Positions 11,736 to 23,200 of a stretch of DNA of 64,000 nucleotides are shown here, in pieces; position 1 is the first letter of the stretch, and every line of letters starts with the position of its first letter. The notes beneath the pieces are model-generated. The model searched no databases. It saw only the letters and a program-made list of their open reading frames with translations, and had not been told where the DNA came from. The DNA lies in the NCBI GenBank assembly GCA_026826555.1, contig JAKSZT010054215.1, forward strand, positions 21,828,755 to 21,892,754, in the 5' to 3' direction. The translations under genes and the position numbers were made by a program. This stretch comes from Tolypeutes matacus. Taxonomy: Eukaryota; Chordata; Mammalia; Cingulata; Chlamyphoridae.

Positions 11736-13320
11736 ATTAAATCAGAATTTAATTACAAATGAAAAGTTCTTGGCTAATTTATATCATTTGCTGTGCATGC
11801 AAATGGCACAGGTTCAGCCCTCTAATAAGTTAGTTGTCTTCCTCCACTTCCATCTCCACTGTCTACTCTAAGTGCCCCTCTGTGACTTGAGATAATCCAT
11901 GTACTAGCTGCTTCTTGCTATACCCTGGCACTCCCAAGGAGCTTTACACTGTGTTTGTTGCTGGTTGTTGCTAATTTATTTTAACTAAATCAGCAACTGG
12001 TAAATAAATGATCTTCCATTCATGGTTGTTTGGGATAGAAGGGCCTATGGACATCCATAGAAAGACTCTAGAGAAACTTATTTTATTTAAACCCAAGGAA
12101 AGGAGGAGGACTTAAATCTTGTTTGTTTATGTGCCGGTTGAGCCCTGAATCTCAGCACAGTTGCAACACCTACTCTCCAGTTCATTGGACTCATGCAGAA
12201 ACAGATTAGATCTTGATCTCCATCTCTCCAAGAGCAGACCCAGGAAGAGCCTTATGGCTGTGGAGCAAGGAGTTTCACTGCAGGCAAAGTGCAATGCTTA
12301 GAGGGAGCGGTGGCCAACGCTCTGGGCAATTCACTTGTTTTGAACCAGGCAGATAGTGATTCTAGTATTTTTCAGAGATGGCCCTTGTCTCAGTGTGCCC
12401 AGCAGGAAGACCGTGGAACAAGGAGGCTATGACCTAGCCTGCAGAATTGGAGCACCAGGACACCTGGGCCGGCCCATCTCCCTCACCCGGGCCCCGGCGC
12501 CCCACCGATTCTTCAGGGGAGTGGGCTCTGGAGGGCTGTCTTTCTGCTCAGGCTGGTCAATTACTTCCTGAGCGGCTGGTAAAACAAGAACATTTCTGGA
12601 TCTTTCGTTGTAGAGATTATCACCCACCTCTGGCTTCTTGGGTTTTTAACTGGTTGAAAAATGACTGCTGTTATTGCTAGTCCAAGGGTTAAACCTTTCT
12701 CCTGGGTGTGTGTTTGATTTGACAACATAATTCATTTCCGAACCTTCATCAGTTTACACTTCTGTCCTAGGCTTGGGATTTGTTACCAACTTGGCATGAA
12801 AGGGCTCTTGCCTTATTCTGAGAATTTAGAGTAAGGATTAGCTATGCAATATTACCGAATCCTGCGTCCTGAATTAGGTAGATAAAACACAATAAAGACT
12901 TGAAAAGCTTAGCTCTTTGGCATAGAAGCAATAAATTTAGAAGTTTAATCTAGGGTGTATTTTTCTCCTCAATTCCCCTGGTCAGTTATTTTCGGGATTT
13001 AGGGGTGACTTTGGAGAATTAATGTGATTCTAGGATTCTTCTGGGTAGCTTGAAAAAATATATTCCTTACATCCTTATAAAAGCAATACCTAGCCTGATA
13101 TATATTATGAGGACTTGCTGGTGCCTAGCGTTATACTCTGCTTTTTTTTTTTTTTTTTTAAATCAATTTAGATCTTCTTGTATTTTCTCTTTTTCCATGA
13201 ATGGAGGCCCATTCAGGATGAATGCAGTAAAGTCAACACGCCTGGCACGTCTTAGATCTAATACTCCTTAGAGCTCCTGGACCAGCGCCACACAGGGGAG
13301 CTTTCTGTGGTGATGAAAGT
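11736..13320. other. Single-copy-looking region
   Basis: No gene recognised. A locally GC-rich patch (about 12450-12560, ccgggccccggcgcc) sits in otherwise average sequence. A T-run lies at 13141-13159. Confidence 0.45.
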
Positions 13321-13324
13321 GTTC

Positions 13325-13460
13325 TTTATCTAGCCCCTAGCCACGTGTGGCTGTTGAGCGCTGGAAATGTGGCCAGCGCCACAGAGGAACTGAATTTAAA
13401 TTTAGGTAGCCGCACATGGCCGGTGGCTACCGTGTTGGATGCTCCGTGGACTAGAGTAGT
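13325..13460. mobile_element. hAT-type MITE remnant (MER3-like)
   Basis: 'tagccacgtgtggctgttga' and 'gaactgaatttaaatttag', then 'agccgcacatggc', match the remembered MER3-like non-autonomous hAT consensus. Confidence 0.55.
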
Positions 13461-13619
13461 CTTACCTGAAACAGCTAGTAACTCAGGCAGCTGAGGATTG
13501 CGCGTGGACCTGGTGGATGAACGGAGAAGCAGATGGAGCTGTGCAACCCCACCCCGCCCCTCCTCCCTGAGAGGTCAAGTAGCTAGCCTTAGTTCCTAGA
13601 GCTTAAATCCTTTAAAGCT

Positions 13620-13990
13620 GAAAGCGCTTCTCAGGTTCTCTGTTGCCCTGAAGATAAAGTGTAGGCTCCTTAATGCCCTCGCCTCTCAGCTTTCCCCATC
13701 ACCCTCCAACTTCCCGTTGAAATTGAAAGAATGACAATTCCAAGAATAGGCTGTGTGCCGCCCACCACCGTACCTTGCAAATTCCATGTGCCTGGGATCC
13801 TGGAATGCCCTTTCCCCTCCCTGCACCTGGCTGCCTCCTAATGTCCTATAGGTCTCCGTTTAAAGGTCAGTTCTTGCAGCACTTCCTCTGTGAAATGCTT
13901 TCTTGACCCCTCCTAAGACAGCGAGATGTCCTTATTGGTATGTTTACTAGGTGGATCCCCATTTTAGCACCTACCACTCTTGACTGAAAC
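13620..13990 (+). mobile_element. L2 LINE remnant
   Basis: 'gataaagtgtaggctcctta', 'ctggaatgccctttcc', 'aggtcagttcttgcagcact' and 'ttcttgacccc' are L2 3' end blocks. Confidence 0.7.
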
Positions 13991-14014
13991 TGCATTATTT
14001 AGAAACAAGTCTCT

Positions 14015-14530
14015 TCTACTGCAGCAAAACTTCTCCAAGTGCCCTCCTGGATCAGCTAAGTTCTCAGGCCCCAGACCAGACCTACTGAATCAGAAATTCT
14101 GAGGCAAAATGGTAGATTGCCTTGTTTATAATATCTGACCACATATACTACCCTTTGATTAAATATATTTGATTTGTCCTTTGTTTAGGATCAGTGGGTA
14201 TAAGCAGCCTTTCTCTCTCGCCTAATAACTTCACTGTGTGTCCCACTCCTGAGAGCAAACTTTTGAGGATATTCTTCAAACTAGAGAAGATAGAAAAAGA
14301 AAAGAGAAAAGTTAATAATGAAAAAAGTCACAGTGACTTAGGGATTTTAGTGCCAGAAGAGACCTTGGGCATCTTCAAGCAATGCCCCAGGATAGTCTTG
14401 CCCCCATCCCCAGTCCAGGTTCGGTAGGTCTTAATTCAGTAGGCAAGCAGTCTTTGTTACAATGTCCCAGGGGATTCTGGTGTGTGGTCAGGTTTTAGGA
14501 CCCCCGACCTGGTCAATAGCCCCCATTGTG
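14015..14530. mobile_element. MER5-like hAT fragments
   Basis: 'gaccagacctactgaatcag' plus 'aattctgaggc' (14080-14105) and 'caggggattctggtgtgtgg' (14467-14487) resemble MER5A-type elements. The 120 bases between them include an A-rich ORF without recognisable homology. Confidence 0.45.
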
Positions 14531-14674
14531 GGAGGAGATCCTGAGCCCAGCTGGGCATGACCTGCCCACAGCCCTGCCATTAGTGGTGGCTTGTGGGACA
14601 AGAGCAAGGTCTCTCTCCACTACTTCAGATTACCTCGAGAACTTTCAGAGAGGCCTCTGATGTTTTGTTTTGTT

Positions 14675-15150
14675 TTGTTTTTAATTTCTGTTGTAACATA
14701 TACAACACAAAATGTCCCATTTCAACTATTTTCATATGTACCATCCAGTGACATCAATTACAGTTACAATGTTATGCTACCATCACCACCATCCATTACC
14801 AAAACTTTCTCCTCATCCCAAACAGAAACTCTGTACCCATTAAGCAATAACTTCCCTTTACTCTCTACCCCCCACCCCCTAACCCCTGGTAATTTCTAAT
14901 CTGCTTTCTTTCTCCTACAAATTTGATTATTCTAGATACTCCATATATTTGACCTTTTGTATCTGGCTTATTTCACTCAGCATGATGTCTTCAAGGTTCA
15001 TCCAGGTAGCATATATCAAAACTTCATTCTTTTCTAATGTCTGGATAATATTTCATCGTATGTGTATGCCACAATTTCTTTACCCATTTATCTGTTGATG
15101 GACACTTGGGTTGCTTCCACCTTTTGAGGATTGTGAATAGAGGCCTTTAC
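14675..15150 (-). mobile_element. L1 3' UTR and ORF2 tail
   Basis: 'gttgtaacatatacaacaca', 'ccaaaactttctcctcatcc', 'tcactcagcatgatgtcttc' and 'gatggacacttgggttgctt' are the reverse complement of an L1 3' end. L1 sequence resumes in the same orientation at 16450 with about 0.5 kb of ORF2 missing. The two may be parts of one element or separate insertions. Confidence 0.8.
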
Positions 15151-15940
15151 TTTTTTTTTTTTAGGCCATTGCATTTTAACCTAAAAATTGCTTGAAGCAG
15201 AGATGGCAAGATAGTTTCCTCAGCTGTTAAAAAATTAAAGCCTTCAGATGATTCAGTCTGCCCCTTTGATAGTTCTAGTCTTCTATGTTTTCTTGTTTTG
15301 AGAAAGTGCTTTTTAGCAAACTGCCCATCTGTGAAAGTGAAGATATTTTTATGACCTTTTCCACTTTTAGTAATAAAGGTGCTCAGTGATTCCTAATCCT
15401 AGAACATGTTATTCCAGTTAGACACACTGATCCTTTTAAATGCTTTCTTTTGGACAAAAGCAATTTTTAATTGTACAGGAGGAATTAAATTAGATTGATG
15501 AATTAAATACAGAAATTTGAGTGTGTGACTCATCTCTATTTCTGTTAGGTGTATTTCCCTGGTTAGAAACAACTTTTGGGAGTTTAAACTTTGCTCTTAC
15601 TTTCTATAGCACCTTGGTAGACAAAGGCTGGGAGGGGAGAAGGGGCCTGAGGCATCTCTGGAGCTGGCTCCACCATGCCTGTCCTGTTCCCAGGCTGGAC
15701 CAGGACTCTTGGGTCAAGGCTTTCCCCCTGCTAGACCTGGACTGAGCTGAAGCTCCTCAGGTGTCTCACCAGCTGAGCTTTACCCACAGTGATTGTGTTT
15801 ATGAAATAATTCCCTAAGACTTAAAAAATATAATATTGCTAGAATGAATGCATCTATAGCTTTCTTCCATGTATATTTCCTTGTGCTAACCTATGGGTGG
15901 GAGGGTTCTCACATTCTTTCTCCCTTTACTTTCATCCCTC
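15151..15940. other. No recognised feature
   Basis: AT-rich sequence with no gene or repeat that I can name. Confidence 0.45.
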
Positions 15941-15944
15941 AATT

Positions 15945-16064
15945 TATTTGTGTATTTATTTATTTATTTATTTATTTATTTATTTTTGGAGGTACCAGGA
16001 ATTGAACCCAGGACCTCATATATGGGAAACCAGGCACTCAACCACTTAGGCTATATCTGCACCC
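15945..16064 (-). mobile_element. DAS-type SINE monomer with (TTTA)n tail
   Basis: The tail is a (ttta)n run at 15945-15984 on the + strand. The head complement is 'ggtaccaggaattgaaccca' to 'accacttaggctatatctgc'. Confidence 0.85.
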
Positions 16065-16069
16065 CTATG

Positions 16070-16447
16070 TATTTTTTTTTTTTAAGATTTACTTTTTTTT
16101 TTTTTTTTAAGTTTATCCCCCCCCTCCCGCCCCCAGATAGTTCTCTCATCTGTCTGCTCATTGCTTGCTCGCCTTTTCCTGGAGGCACCGGAACCAAACC
16201 TGGGACCTCCCACATGGGAGAGGAGTGCCCAACAGCCTGAACCCCATCCGCTCCCCCTGGGTGCGGTGTCTGCAGGCTTGTGGTATCTGCTTGTTTAGGC
16301 ATCTGCTTGCTGCGGTGGTGCAGCATCTAGCTTGTTGTGGCAGTGCGGGCATCTGGTCATCTTCTTTAGAAGGCACCGGGACCCGAACCCGGGACCTCTT
16401 GTGTGGTAGGCAGGTGCCCAACTTGTTGAGCCACATCTGCTTTCCAC
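16070..16447 (-). mobile_element. DAS-type SINE, dimeric long form
   Basis: Two tRNA-like units in minus orientation are visible: B-box complements at 'ggaaccaaacctgggacctc' and at 'gggacccgaacccgggacct', joined by a 'cttgttgtggcagtgc'-type linker. It ends in poly(T) on the + strand (16090-16110). Confidence 0.85.
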
Positions 16448-16449
16448 CC

Positions 16450-18435
16450 ATTTATTTTAATTGGGTTGTTTTTCATTGTTGTTGAGTTATAGGATTTCTT
16501 TATATATTCTGGATATTAAACTCTTATTGGATATGTGGTTTCCAAATATTTCCTCCCACTGTGTAGGTTGTCTTTTTACTTTTATGATGAACTCCTTTGA
16601 TGCACAAAATTAAAGTTTTTAATATTGATGAAGTCTCATTTATCTATTTCTTCTTTTTTTGCATGTGCTTTTGGTATAAAGTCTAAGAAACCACTGCCTA
16701 ACAAAAGGTCCTGAAGATGTTTCCCTATGTTTTATTCTAGGAGTTTTATAGTTTTGGTTCATAAAAGATCTTTGATCCTTTTGAGTTTATTTTTGTATAT
16801 GGTGTGAGGGGTCCACTGCCATTCTTTTGCATATGGACATCCAGTTTTCCCAGCACCATTTGTTAAAGAGACTATTCTTTCCCCTTTGACTATACTTGGC
16901 TCTCTTGTTGAAAATCAGTTGGCAGGGGAGCAGGTGTAACTCAGTGGTTGGAGTGCCTGCTTCCCTGTTTGAGGTCCCAGGTTCAATCCCCAGTAACTAC
17001 TAAAAAAACAACAACAATTGATCTTAGATGTGAAGGTTTACTGCTGAACTCTCAATTCAATTCCATTGGTGTATTTGTCTGTCCTTGTACCGGTACCATG
17101 CTGTTTTCATAATACTGTAGCTTTGCAGTAAGTTTTAACGTTGGGAAGCTAAACTCCAACTTTGTTCTTCTTTTTCAAGATGTTTTTGGCTTTTGGGGAT
17201 CCCTTAACCCTTCCATATAAATTTGATGATTGGCTTTTCCCTTTCTGCAAAGGAGGCTGTTGGAATTTTGATTGGGCTTGCACTGAATTTGTAAGTCATT
17301 TTGGGAGGAATTGACATCTTAACAATATTTAGTCTTCCAATCCATGAACAGCGCATGTCTGTCCATTTACTAGGTCTTCTTTAATTTCTTTTAGCAAAGT
17401 TTTGTAGCTTTCCACATACATGTCCTTTACATCTTTGGTTAAATTTATTCTTAGATATTGATTCTTTTAGTTGCTATTATAAAATGGAATTTTTTCTTTG
17501 TTTCCTCTTCATATTGTTTGTTACTAGTATATGCATACACTACTGATTTTTGCCTGTTGATCTTGTGCCCTGCCGCTTTGCTGAATTCATTTATTAGTTG
17601 AGGTAGCTATCTTGTGGATTTTTTGAGATTTTCTATGTATAGGATCATGTCATCTGTAAAGAGGGGCATTTTACTTCGTCCTCTCCAATTTGAATGCCTT
17701 TTATTTCTTTTTCTTGCCTAATTCTTCTTGCTAAAGCTTCCAGGACAATGCTAAATGTCAGTGGTGGCATTATTTAATTTTTCTTAAAATGTTTGGTTAA
17801 ATTCACCAGTGAAGCCATCTGGTCCTCGTCTTTTCTTTGTTGGAAGGATTTGATTCCTGTTCCTGATCTTAGAAGGAAAGGTTTCAGTCTTTCACTACTG
17901 AGTGTGATGTTAGCTGTGGGTTTCCACACATTATATAATGAGGTATATAACATTAATTGATTTTTAAAATGTGGGGCCACCCTTGCACACCTGGGATACA
18001 TCCTACTTTATCATGATGTATTATTCTTCTAATGCACTGTTGAATTCTGTTTGCTGGTATTTTGTTGAGGATTTTTGCATCTATATTCATAAGGGATGTT
18101 TGTCTAATTTTTTCTTCTGCTTTTGTTATCTGGCTCTGTTATGAGGCTAATGTTAGCCCCAGAATGAGTTAGGAGGTGTTCCCTCCTCTTCAACTTTTTG
18201 GAAGAGTTTGAGTAGGATTTGGTATTAATTTTTCTTAAAATGTTTGGTTCAATTTACCAGTGAAGCCATCTGATCCTGGTCTTTTCTCTTTTGGAAGGAT
18301 TTTGATAACTGATCAATCTCTTTACTTGTCATTGGTCTGTTGAGATCTATTTCTTCTTGAGTGAGTGTAGGTAGTTTTTGTGTTTCTAGGAATTCATTCA
18401 TTTAATCTAGGTTGTCTAATTTTCTTGGTGTACCA
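16450..18435 (-). mobile_element. L1 ORF2 fragment (about 2 kb)
   Basis: The + strand carries the reverse complement of L1 reverse-transcriptase ORF2: 'aattgggttgtttttcattg', 'ttgattcttttagttgc', 'ctgccgctttgctgaattca', 'gccatctggtcctcgtc'. A segment around 18230 repeats the text near 17785 ('cttaaaatgtttggtt', 'ccagtgaagccatctg'), so about 450 bases look locally duplicated. A DAS monomer is nested at 16922-17012. Full of stops. Confidence 0.85.
16922..17012 (+). mobile_element. DAS-type SINE monomer, nested in L1
   Basis: It reads 'ggggagcaggtgtaactcag', then 'ttgaggtcccaggttcaatc' and an A-rich (aacaacaac) tail. It interrupts L1 ORF2 sequence. Confidence 0.85.
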
Positions 18436-20010
18436 GATTTACTTTTGGTCATCAATGGCAATAAGTGTAGAAATGTTTCAGATTAAAGGACATGACAGCT
18501 AAAAGTACACCCAAAGCACGAGCAGCAAAAGACAAAAATAGACAAATGGGACCTCCTCAAAATTAAACACTTTTGCATCTCATAGGACTTTGTCAAAAGT
18601 GTGAAAAGGCAGCCGACTCAATGGGAGAAAATATTTGGAAATCACATATCCGATAAGGGTTTAATATCTATGATATATAAAGAGATGTTACAACTCAACA
18701 TTAAAAAGACAAATGACCCAATTAAAAAATAGGCAAGAGACTTGAATAGACATTTGTCCAAAGAAGAAATACAGATGGCAAGAAAATCACATGAGGAAAT
18801 GCTCAACATCACTAATGATTAGGGAAATGCAAATCAAAACTATAATGAGATATCATTTCACACCTATCAGAATGGCCACAATTGAAAAGACAGAGAACTA
18901 CAAGTGTTAGAGAGGATGTGGAGAGATAGGAACTCTTATTCACTGTTGGTGGGAATGCAGAATGGTACAGCCACTGTGGAGGACTGTTTGGCAATTCCTG
19001 AGGAAGTTGACTGTAGACTTGCCATGTGACCCTGCAGTAGCACTACTGGGAGTGGTGACATGAACAGACATCTGCACACCAATGTTCATAGCAGCGTTAT
19101 TCACGATTGCCCAAAGTTAGAAACAACCCAGGTGTCCATCAACTGAAGAATGGATAAACAAACTGTGGTCTATTCACATGATGGAATATTATGCAGCTGC
19201 AAGAAGAAATGAAGTCATAAAGGATATGACAACATGGATGAACCTGGAGGACATTATGTTGATTGAAGCAAGCCAGACACAAAAGGACAAATACAGAATG
19301 ATTGTGTTACTATGAACCAAATTTATTGTGTAACATATTGTATGATTCCATTTATATAAAATGTAAATATAAATCAATTTATAAAGATGAACTTTGATTA
19401 GTGGTTATATAGGGCTAGGGAAGGCATGATAAGGGGTATGGAGTTTTCTATTTGGAGTAACGAAATAATTCTAAAACCTTTTGTTATGATGAATGTACAA
19501 CATTGTGATTATACCAAAAGCCATTGATTATACACTTTAGATAGATTGTGTGGTATGTGAATATATTTCAAGAAAACTGCTTAAAAAAAAAAAAAGGACA
19601 TGAGAACTAAAAGTAGTGCCCGACCCTAGACTGGACCCTCTACTTGAGGAAAAAACACTGTGAAAGACATTATTGGGTCAAGGACAAAATGAGCAGATTA
19701 GATAACATGTTAATGTAATTATTAATGTTAACTTGTCTAAAGTTGACAAAATTTTGGTTATGTAAGAGACTAAACTATGTAAAAGAAAAGTAAGAGAATA
19801 CCCCTGAAATGTTTAGTAAAGGGCCATGATGTAACTAGGTAACTTATTTTTAAATGGGAAAAGCAAAAATGTCCCTCCCTAACCATTTAAGGATACAAAG
19901 TTACATATACACACGAGTTAAGTATAAAACAATAGGGTAAAATGTTAACAACAGGTGAATCTGAATAAAGAGTATAATTTTTAAAAATTCCTAGATATGG
20001 ACATTGTCTG
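18436..20010 (+). mobile_element. Older interspersed repeat split by an L1
   Basis: Sequence before 18488 ('aaatgtttcagattaaagg') and after 19616 ('cctagactggaccctctact', 'gacattattgggtcaa', 'gaatacccctgaaatgttta') reads as one ancient mammalian repeat. I recognise its consensus but cannot name it with confidence. The L1 at 18508-19595 split it. Confidence 0.5.
18508..19595 (+). mobile_element. L1, 5'-truncated, with 20-bp TSD and poly(A)
   Basis: The + strand encodes the C-terminal part of ORF2 ('caaatgggacctcctcaaaa', 'ggtgtccatcaactgaagaa', 'ggatgaacctggaggacatt'), then a 3' UTR and an A-run at 19583-19595. The TSD is ggacatgacagctaaaagta at 18488-18507, with a copy carrying two differences at 19596-19615. 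Stops are present, so it is inactive. Confidence 0.92.
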
Positions 20011-20224
20011 CAGTTATACAGGTATTTTTTTCTTTTAGCTTCCTAAGAAGTTTACAGCAAATTTGTGTTGCGCTTACATGTTCTAATTCAGAACAGTCTA
20101 TATTGATTAGCTTTAGAGAGACACCTTCATTTTTGCAAAGGTAGAATCTGAAAATTACCCGGATATGTCTATCCTGCTCTTCTAGGTGCTAGTTCCCTTG
20201 CTAAAAGGGGACACGTGAGTAAAC

Positions 20225-20385
20225 GAGTGTAGTAGGTAAAAACACCAACCTTGGAGTGAAACAGACCTTGGCGGCCATTCCAGCTTGCCGTTTATTAGTC
20301 ATAGGACTTTGAGGAAGGTACTGTAAAATGGGGATGTAATCATATTTGACTGAGGGATCCCAAGTACCTGCAAGGGCTGGGGAAG
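20225..20385 (+). mobile_element. MIR SINE
   Basis: 'caaccttggagtgaaacaga', 'cttgccgtttattagtcata' and 'actgtaaaatggggatgtaa' follow the MIR consensus. Confidence 0.7.
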
Positions 20386-20389
20386 TGTA

Positions 20390-21850
20390 CAGGCTGGTGG
20401 CGTGGGGACCATGGCATCTGGGGGTATACTTGGCTACTGCAAAGGGGACAGTCTGCCCTGCTCCCAGTGATGGATGTCTTGCCCGAGTGTTGCCAGATTT
20501 CTCAATTTAAGAAAACTTGGAAATCTAGATTTTATGTGAAATCAACAAATTTTTAAATGCAACAAATTAAAGTGTAAACAAACAAAACACCCTTTGGTTG
20601 CGTTCAGCGGCCTGTTTGTGATCCTTCTGTAACTCCCACCGTTGTTGGGGAGAAGGGCCAGGGCTGCGGGCTGGGGCCAGAGCCCAGGGCCTGAGCGCTC
20701 GAGAGCCAGTGGCTGCCGTGTATTCTGGACGGTGGGTATAACTGGAATAACACTGCCATGACTGTGGAGAATGCGAGAGAATGCAGGCGGATTTGTTGTT
20801 CTCGAGGCTTGGAGATGATTATAATATTGACCACTTCCGCCCCCTTTTTAAACAGTTAAAAGTTAAAGTCTCCCTTTGGGAGCTTGCCTGTATAAACAGG
20901 TGAGGTTGAGCAGCTGACTGGAGAGGGAGACTGGCCTGGGGGCTGGAGATGATGAATTAATCAATCATTAAACTTGTAAATAATCAAAAACGAACTTGAT
21001 TCATCGGTCAATGTGAAATTGCTAAAACCGTAGGAAATTTTATCATGAATTTTTCCCTTGGTGGGAAAAAAAGTCGATTTAGTCGGTTATACTCTTTCCT
21101 TCCTCAAATGTTGATGTGGTTATAGAATGCATCAACTTTACTATTTAAATGGGATGTATCATAAGAAAAGTTCCATAGAGCAGTGCAGATGGGAGCTGAA
21201 CGTGGGAACAGCATATCCTCAGCCTGGGCTCTCCAGTGCACACTGACGTGCTGTGGGTAAACGCCCCGAGCCTATTTTCAGCAGCAGGTATAGCGTGTCT
21301 CTTGTTGGCAAGATATAAACCGTGTATTGTGGCTGAGGTGTCGGGTGTAGAGACAGTTTCTATTTCTGAAAAATAGCACTTTCTGATTCTGGAAAAAACC
21401 CCACTATTGTTATTAGACAAAGACACCAACTCTAAGATGCTTTGTTTCTGTCGTGTGTTAACATTAGAGTTTGGGTTTTTGTGGCATGTTTCCCCGTTCC
21501 TCGGGAGGCCTGAAAGACGAGGTAATGGATACACCCTGGCTGCTTTGTTCTAAATGGCGGGCAGAGTAAAATATTTAAGGTCCCTCTCACGACCAGGGTG
21601 ACATTTTCCTGCGGCCCCAGCACGGGAGGCTACGAGCCAGGTATTCCCCTCCCTATCAATGATTCAACAAGCGAAGACTAATTTGAGCCCCAGCGTGGGC
21701 CTGGAGGGACTTCTCAGCTATTTGCTGAAGTGTCAGTTTGGACAGCTCTTTTCTTCCCCCTCGTGTTTAATCCTCCCCCATAAGAAGAGGCGCTGGCACG
21801 GGCACTGCCCTTCCTCTGTGCCAGGCCTTGTTCGCGGAGCTCCCTAACGT
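20390..21850. other. Single-copy region with homeodomain-like motif cluster
   Basis: No repeat or gene recognised. At 20955-20980, 'attaatcaatcatta' combines PBX/HOX-like (tcaatca) and HNF1-like half-sites. 'tataaacagg' at 20892 resembles a forkhead site. Function is speculative. Confidence 0.3.
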
Positions 21851-21859
21851 CAGTGCATC

Positions 21860-22185
21860 TCATCCTCGCAGCACCCGTAAGGGGCAGGCGCTGCTGTTTT
21901 ACCATCTCACAGATGAGACCCCGTGGAACTGGGGTGGCACTTAACGAGCTTCCCTGAGGGCACACACTCCGTCCCAGGTGCTGGGGACGGGATAGCGGGG
22001 CCGGAGCGCCTGTGCACTGGCACTTCCTTCTGCCTCCAGTCCTGTGGCAACCCGCCCTCTGACCTTGGGCAATTCTACGTACCCTTTTCAGCCCCTCAGT
22101 TTGCTCATCCTTGGAATGGGGGTAGTGACAACACTTTACTCACTTTTGGTGGGAGATTTCAATGAGATAAAAGATGGGGAAAGTA
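21860..22185. mobile_element. MIR fragments
   Basis: A minus-oriented scrap ('gttttaccatctcacagatg', 21896-21915) is followed by a plus-oriented MIR ('ctgaccttgggcaattctac', 'ctcagtttgctcatccttgg', 'tttcaatgagataaaagatg'). Confidence 0.65.
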
Positions 22186-22599
22186 TTTGAGCTGAAGATA
22201 ATCCTTCAAAGAAAAAAAAACTGTAATACACACAAAAGACAAGTAATGTGAAAGGCTCCTAAAGCACCAAAGAGCTACCTCCCCTTCTCAGGTACCATGC
22301 AGATAAATTAGGGGTAGCACTCATTTATAAAGTGTTGCAATTTTCTGTACCATTTTCACTTTATGAAATACTCAGGTATATTTCCTTTTTACAAAGTATC
22401 TCCTTTTAACTGTCTGTGAAAAGACGTTATTTAATATCTATGTCCTGAAAATGGCCAAAAGCTGCAGAGAGCAGTGTCCCTTTCAGAGTTTGCATTATGA
22501 ATTAGCACACATATGTCACACACTTTGATTCCTTATATGTTAATACATTAGTCTCTTTTACGATTAGTTTTCTATTTTGTTTTTTATTATTATTATTAC

Positions 22600-22745
22600 T
22601 TAAGGAAAATTACAAACATAGATTGAAGTAGAAAGAGTTCTAATGCATGTGTGGAACCCTAACAATTTCCCCAACATGGAGCACCACACAGGACCTGGTA
22701 CATGGGAAGCAGGCTCTCAGCCACTGAGCTACATCCAGTCCCCAT
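22600..22745 (-). mobile_element. Partial DAS-like SINE
   Basis: 'caggacctggtacatgggaa' to 'cactgagctacatccagtcc' resembles the minus-strand DAS head. The sequence before it (22600-22675) may be an L1 3' UTR scrap. Confidence 0.5.
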
Positions 22746-22758
22746 GTCAATAGCTTTT

Positions 22759-23188
22759 TTTTTTTTTTTTTGGTAGAGATTTATTTAATAACCCTCCTCA
22801 TCCCTCCCCGTTGTTTTGTGCTGGCTGTCTGCTCTCTGTGTGTTCTGTGTCTGTTTGTCTTCTCTTTAGGCAGCATGGGGAACCGATCCTGAGACCTTCC
22901 GGAGTGGAGAGAGGCGCTCAATCTCTTGTGCCACCTCAGCTCCCTGATCTGCTGTGTCTTTTATTGTCTCTCTTCTGTGTCTCTTTTTATTGCGTCATCT
23001 TGCTGCTCCAGCTCTCTGCGTGAGCCAGCACTCCACAAAGGCCAGCACTCTGCATGGGCCAACGCTATGCATGGGCCAGCTCTCCACTCAGGCCAGCTCG
23101 CCTTTCACCAGGAGGCCCTGGTGAATCAAACCCTGGACCTCCCATATGGTAGATGGGAGCCCAATTGCTTGAATCACATCCACTTCCC
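22759..23188 (-). mobile_element. DAS-type SINE, dimeric long form with TSD
   Basis: A 12-bp TSD, tcaatagctttt, lies at 22747-22758 and 23189-23200. Poly(T) on the + strand is followed by two tRNA-like units ('ggaaccgatcctgagacctt' and 'gaatcaaaccctggacctcc') joined by several 'gggccagc' linker repeats. Confidence 0.93.
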
Positions 23189-23200
23189 TCAATAGCTTTT

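Noticed and set aside
16450..19595. A single L1 with a twin-priming inversion (minus part then plus part)
   Set aside because: The plus-oriented L1 has its own 20-bp TSD starting at 18488, and an unrelated old repeat separates it from the minus-strand L1. They are independent insertions.
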